A stretch of 64,000 nt of DNA from Lagopus muta (lineage: Eukaryota > Chordata > Aves > Galliformes > Phasianidae), in the NCBI RefSeq assembly GCF_023343835.1, contig NC_064449.1, positions 3,199,778 to 3,263,777 on the forward strand, written 5' to 3'. The notes under the pieces are model-generated. The model was not told the DNA's origin, ran no database searches, and saw nothing but the letters and a program-made list of their open reading frames with translations. The translations under genes were made by a program, and so were the position numbers. Every line of letters starts with the position of its first letter. Position 1 is the stretch's first letter. This document shows, piece by piece, positions 61,601 to 64,000 of the stretch.

Positions 61601-64000
61601 TTTAATCTCTCAGTCTTATTTCCCACTAATGCATACAAACTTAACTGGACACTCTGACAGCTTCCGAAGAATAAGTAAACCGAGAATTCTATCTTATTTA
61701 GGCCAAAGAGACTTCTTTAAGGATACAAATGGGTTTGGGAAGCATATGTTTTTCAACTCTCAACATGTCACCATGCAAGAAGACTGCCTGAAGAAGTTAG
61801 TGGACAGAATTAAAACACACAGCCTGTATATCTAGGGAATACAGTGGGACTCAGTGCTGAGAGGTAAACCCAAACTATCTTCAGGCAGCCTGTCATAGCA
61901 GAGAGTTGAGCCATGCTACTTGCCAGTTGCTCTTCACTAGTCCCCAGCTTCTCTTTCAATGCAGACATCATAGCAGGCAGGATGACGCTCAAGTGCCTTG
62001 TCAGAGCATCCCCTGCTACTGATGAGAGGAAAGCTAGCACACGGGTGTTCACAGGGGGAGTAGTCAGCTAAAAAGCAAAACCAAACAAAAACAAAAATGA
62101 GACAAGCAGAAAATTTCTTCAGGAGGAATCTCAGGTCATTTATAACATGAAAATTGTTAAGTATGAGTGCACCACAGTGACAGAGTTTTGAGCACAGAAA
62201 TATTTTGTCAGACTGTTCCAAAGAAGACTGGCAGCAAACACAGGAAAAAGCACAGCTTAAAAAAAAAAAAAGAAAAAGTTTAGAATGTGTTTCCAGTTGT
62301 ACCTTTGGCACCAAATAAGGCAGTACCACACGGCTCTTGACAGCCATAACTTGTTTAAGACCATCCACAGCAAAGTCAGATGTCTCCTCATTATCCTACA
62401 GAGAGAACATGAAAACATAGGACATGATTTGTGACATACCCAGCTAATCCCCTCTTTCAGGTGACAGTTCACCTCATGATCATGCAACCAACGCTCACAC
62501 AGGTTCTGCTACATAAAATCACTCTCACACTACATAGCTAAACCTAAGCCAAGAAAAAGATGTGACATATCAGGCACGTTGGCCGATTTATGGAGGTGAC
62601 ATTTGCAATTCCCTAGCAGAGCAATTCTATGGATGTAGCAATTCTTAAGCCTACGCTTTAACCACAAAACTTTCCCTACTGATGACCAGCAATGATTCCA
62701 CAGAGGAGACAAAATAGAGATGGGCATTCTCTACAAGGTTTGCCCTTGCATATTTCCTTCTCTTTTAAGCTAGTTATTCAAAACCTGTCCATAACATTAC
62801 TAATTAAGTTGTTGGTTCGTGTTGAGCAATGCTTACCAGCTGCTTCAACAAAAACGGAAGGATATCTTCAAGAGCCTGATGCCCAATTGTTGAGTGCAAC
62901 TGTTCAAATGTTTTGGCTGCAGCCTCTCTCACTTCTTCCAGAGGGTCACACAGTGCTTTTCTCACTGTAGGCACCAGGGACTCAGAGAAAACCAGTACCT
63001 AAAAAATAGAGATAAAATTACAGGTTATATAAAGCACAATGGACAGAAGCATCTCAGTAAAATAGCTACAAAACTGAATTTGGACAACAGAAACTAAACT
63101 GCTGTTTGTTTGTAGTATACTGGAAGAAAAGAAGGATTAATTAAAGATTTGCACCGTTCTAAGGCTACTTTGTAGATGCCTCCTATGGCTCATAAACGTC
63201 AGAACTGTGCAATATTTTAAATGTACCGGTAGATGCAGATACATACATTTGCCTCAACAGCAACTCACATTAGATATGAGCCTTTAATTTAGTCCACAGA
63301 GTAAGTCCAACACTGTTACTGTATTTTTGCATCTCAGCTGCAAGATTGTAACTTCAGCATCTAGGAGATGGCAGATTTCACCTTCCTTATTTAACTTACC
63401 GCATCCCTGCTGGTAGACTTCATTATCTCACTCAGCCCAATGCAGACTCCTTGCCTTTCATCATTCTTGTCTGACCTTAGTCCATCCTCCAGAATGGGAA
63501 TGATTTCAGGAAGGATCTTCTCTCCTAACTTTCGGACAAGGTCTCCTAATGTCCGTGCTGCAACCTGTTAATTAAACTTATTTAATTACGTTTTCTAAAC
63601 GAGGAAAATAGTTAAGATGCTGAATTTTGAGCAAATGCTATTTTTTGACTATAAGCTACTTTTCCAAGTATAGACAAAAACGTAGCAATGGAAACACTAC
63701 TCAAATAAGTAGCCATGGAAAAACTGTTTTACTTCCACCACCACTGCCTTTCAGTGAAGAATTCAGATATGCTCTGACCAGTTAAATTCATTACAGCTTT
63801 AGAACAACTCGAAGAATATCCTGTGTTCTTAATCACTTTACAAGGCTGCTTGCAGAAACAGGAAAGCATTACTGGATTTCTCACCGTTCGTTTATCTGCA
63901 CAGGTACTGGCCAAGAATTTCAGCAGAAGCCCAAAGAGTGTTGGCAAAATTTCACGCAGCGTGCGAGGAGTGTTTGAAACAACAATCTTCCAAACGTGTA
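52524..64000 (-). CDS. GCN1: GCN1, C-terminal third, 15 coding exons, 5' truncated by window edge
   Basis: Fifteen minus-strand exons join in phase to 2300 nt, about 766 residues and a TGA stop. By recalled human length (2671) this is roughly residues 1906-2671. GCN1 is a giant all-helical HEAT-repeat protein that sits on stalled or collided ribosomes and, with GCN20/ABCF partners, activates the eIF2alpha kinase GCN2 in the integrated stress response. Repeated helix pairs (e.g. [36 protein letters not shown]) are the HEAT units. The segment from [14 protein letters not shown] to about the RFVTRGAG region corresponds to the RWD-binding domain that contacts GCN2. The protein ends QIDDTILT, the family terminus. 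One intron uses a GC donor. No frame break is seen. Confidence 0.97.
52650..53317 (-). other. GCN1: GCN1 last intron
   Basis: 668 nt with one CR1 tail at 52785-52929, only about 135 nt from the last exon. Confidence 0.9.
52785..52929 (+). mobile_element. CR1 3' tail, plus orientation
   Basis: 'ggaggttggtggccctgcat' to 'gttctgtgattctgt', the CR1 terminus. It is antisense to GCN1 and matches the young-looking copies at 20661 and 46047. Confidence 0.92.
53318..53536 (-). CDS. GCN1: GCN1 penultimate exon
   Basis: 73 codons, phase 0, [18 protein letters not shown] to MRAGEQVLE, with HEAT-type helices (AIVNLLKM). Acceptor 'gtcttcttcag', donor 'gtatga'. Confidence 0.96.
53537..54985 (-). other. 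GCN1: GCN1 intron
   Basis: 1.45 kb, AT-rich, with no repeat or gene recognised. Confidence 0.88.
54986..55090 (-). CDS. GCN1: GCN1 exon ([14 protein letters not shown])
   Basis: 35 codons, phase 0, ending KLSNLFIK. Donor 'gtaaga'. The [13 protein letters not shown] segment is family-typical. Confidence 0.96.
55091..55701 (-). other. GCN1: GCN1 intron
   Basis: 611 nt, no recognised feature. Confidence 0.9.
55702..55850 (-). CDS. GCN1: GCN1 exon ([17 protein letters not shown])
   Basis: Two bases completing an alanine plus 49 codons, ending [26 protein letters not shown] is one of the best conserved GCN1 stretches. Donor 'gtaagt'. Confidence 0.97.
55851..56721 (-). other. GCN1: GCN1 intron
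   Basis: 871 nt, no recognised feature. Confidence 0.88.
56722..56818 (-). CDS. GCN1: GCN1 exon ([15 protein letters not shown])
   Basis: 32 codons plus one base, ending VLHQHLL. Acceptor 'cctttcctcag', donor 'gtaggt'. Confidence 0.96.
56819..57924 (-). other. GCN1: GCN1 intron
   Basis: 1.1 kb, AT-rich, no recognised feature. Confidence 0.88.
57925..58039 (-). CDS. GCN1: GCN1 exon ([15 protein letters not shown])
   Basis: One base completing an arginine plus 38 codons, ending LLGMLGHDE. Its start probably closes the GCN2-binding RWDBD. Confidence 0.96.
58040..58671 (-). other. GCN1: GCN1 intron
   Basis: 632 nt with an A11 run near 58280; otherwise nothing. Confidence 0.9.
58672..58865 (-). 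CDS. GCN1: GCN1 exon in the RWD-binding domain
   Basis: 64 codons plus two bases, from [16 protein letters not shown] to RSSDDSAI. A textbook HEAT unit ([19 protein letters not shown]) inside the region that binds GCN2. Confidence 0.97.
58866..59459 (-). other. GCN1: GCN1 intron
   Basis: 594 nt, no recognised feature. Confidence 0.9.
59460..59690 (-). CDS. GCN1: GCN1 exon, start of the RWD-binding domain
   Basis: 77 codons, phase 0, [16 protein letters not shown] to [25 protein letters not shown] is highly conserved from yeast to human, and the yeast arginine required for Gcn2 binding is thought to fall in this neighbourhood; that mapping is from memory and was not aligned. Confidence 0.97.
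59691..60205 (-). other. GCN1: GCN1 intron
   Basis: 515 nt, no recognised feature. Confidence 0.9.
60206..60319 (-). CDS. GCN1: GCN1 exon ([17 protein letters not shown])
   Basis: 38 codons, phase 0, ending VPGFCIPKK. Acceptor 'ctcttacag', donor 'gtaaag'. Confidence 0.96.
60320..60603 (-). other. GCN1: GCN1 intron
   Basis: 284 nt, no recognised feature. Confidence 0.9.
60604..60873 (-). CDS. GCN1: GCN1 exon ([15 protein letters not shown])
   Basis: 90 codons, phase 0, the longest GCN1 exon here, ending DALNSITK. It follows the AG end of the GC-AG intron ('actctttag'). Confidence 0.97.
60874..61923 (-). other. GCN1: GCN1 intron with GC donor (GC-AG)
   Basis: 1.05 kb. The upstream exon must end ..SEEQL to join EMANC, and the intron then begins GCAAGT rather than GTAAGT. 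A 230-codon open frame runs antisense inside it (61143-61835, plus strand). Confidence 0.85.
61924..62067 (-). CDS. GCN1: GCN1 exon ending at a GC donor
   Basis: 48 codons, phase 0, [17 protein letters not shown] to LGTSEEQL. The join to the next exon preserves the family order EEQL-EMANC. If the intron is retained, the frame adds 37 codons and then stops. Confidence 0.95.
62068..62302 (-). other. GCN1: GCN1 intron
   Basis: 235 nt with A- and T-rich runs; nothing else. Confidence 0.9.
62303..62395 (-). CDS. GCN1: GCN1 exon ([15 protein letters not shown])
   Basis: 31 codons, phase 0, ending LPYLVPK. Acceptor 'tctctgtag', donor 'gtacaa'. Confidence 0.96.
62396..62836 (-). other. GCN1: GCN1 intron
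   Basis: 441 nt, no recognised feature. Confidence 0.9.
62837..62998 (-). CDS. GCN1: GCN1 exon ([16 protein letters not shown])
   Basis: 54 codons, phase 0, ending LPFLLKQL. Contains the HEAT unit [18 protein letters not shown]. Confidence 0.97.
62999..63399 (-). other. GCN1: GCN1 intron
   Basis: 401 nt, no recognised feature. Confidence 0.9.
63400..63564 (-). CDS. GCN1: GCN1 exon ([16 protein letters not shown])
   Basis: 55 codons, phase 0, ending IMKSTSRDA. Contains [14 protein letters not shown], a strongly conserved helix. Confidence 0.97.
63565..63884 (-). other. GCN1: GCN1 intron
   Basis: 320 nt, no recognised feature. Confidence 0.9.
63885..64000 (-). CDS. GCN1: GCN1 exon cut by the window edge
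   Basis: At least 38 codons, [16 protein letters not shown] to ASTCADKRT, running off the right end. Donor 'gtgaga'. The missing 5' part of the exon and about 1900 upstream residues lie outside. Confidence 0.96.

Noticed and set aside
52650..63884. Box C/D or H/ACA snoRNAs in GCN1 introns
   Set aside because: Isolated TGATG-like and CTGA-like words occur but never as a correctly spaced pair with a terminal stem.

Overview
This window is vertebrate nuclear DNA, almost certainly from a bird and probably a galliform. The genes are split into short exons with GT-AG introns. The dispersed repeats are CR1 non-LTR retrotransposon tails, the dominant avian repeat. The gene order BICDL1 - RAB35 - GCN1 matches the vertebrate block on human 12q24, which as I recall lies on chicken chromosome 15. 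I ran no alignment: gene identities come from recognising the proteins, and exon limits come from reading frame, splice sites and phase.

Layout. 1-13008 is non-coding and is read as BICDL1 intron. 13009-27247 (+) holds the last eight recognised coding exons of BICDL1 (1260 nt, 419 codons plus stop), followed by a long 3' UTR to about 31230. RAB35 lies tail-to-tail with it on the minus strand: 3' UTR from about 31865, six coding exons between 34360 and 47244 (606 nt, exactly 201 codons plus stop), and a CpG-island promoter at about 46900-47590. Upstream of RAB35 is a 4.4 kb stretch with no recognisable gene. From about 51960 to the window end the minus strand carries the 3' end of GCN1: 3' UTR plus 15 coding exons (2300 nt, about the last 766 residues). 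GCN1 runs off the right edge.

How the genes relate. BICDL1 is a dynein/dynactin cargo adaptor that recognises Rab6 vesicles. RAB35 is a small GTPase of the plasma membrane and recycling endosomes. GCN1 is the HEAT-repeat ribosome sensor that activates the kinase GCN2. They are neighbours by ancient synteny; nothing here suggests a shared pathway or operon-like control.

I found no previously unknown multi-gene system. The points most worth checking are: a possible 9-15 nt in-frame microexon of BICDL1 with a strong donor; a GC-AG intron in GCN1; a pair of very similar, oppositely oriented CR1 copies around one 121-nt BICDL1 exon; a cluster of NRF1-type sites in the RAB35 promoter; repeat and AU-rich structures in the 3' UTRs; and a 230-codon antisense reading frame inside a GCN1 intron.
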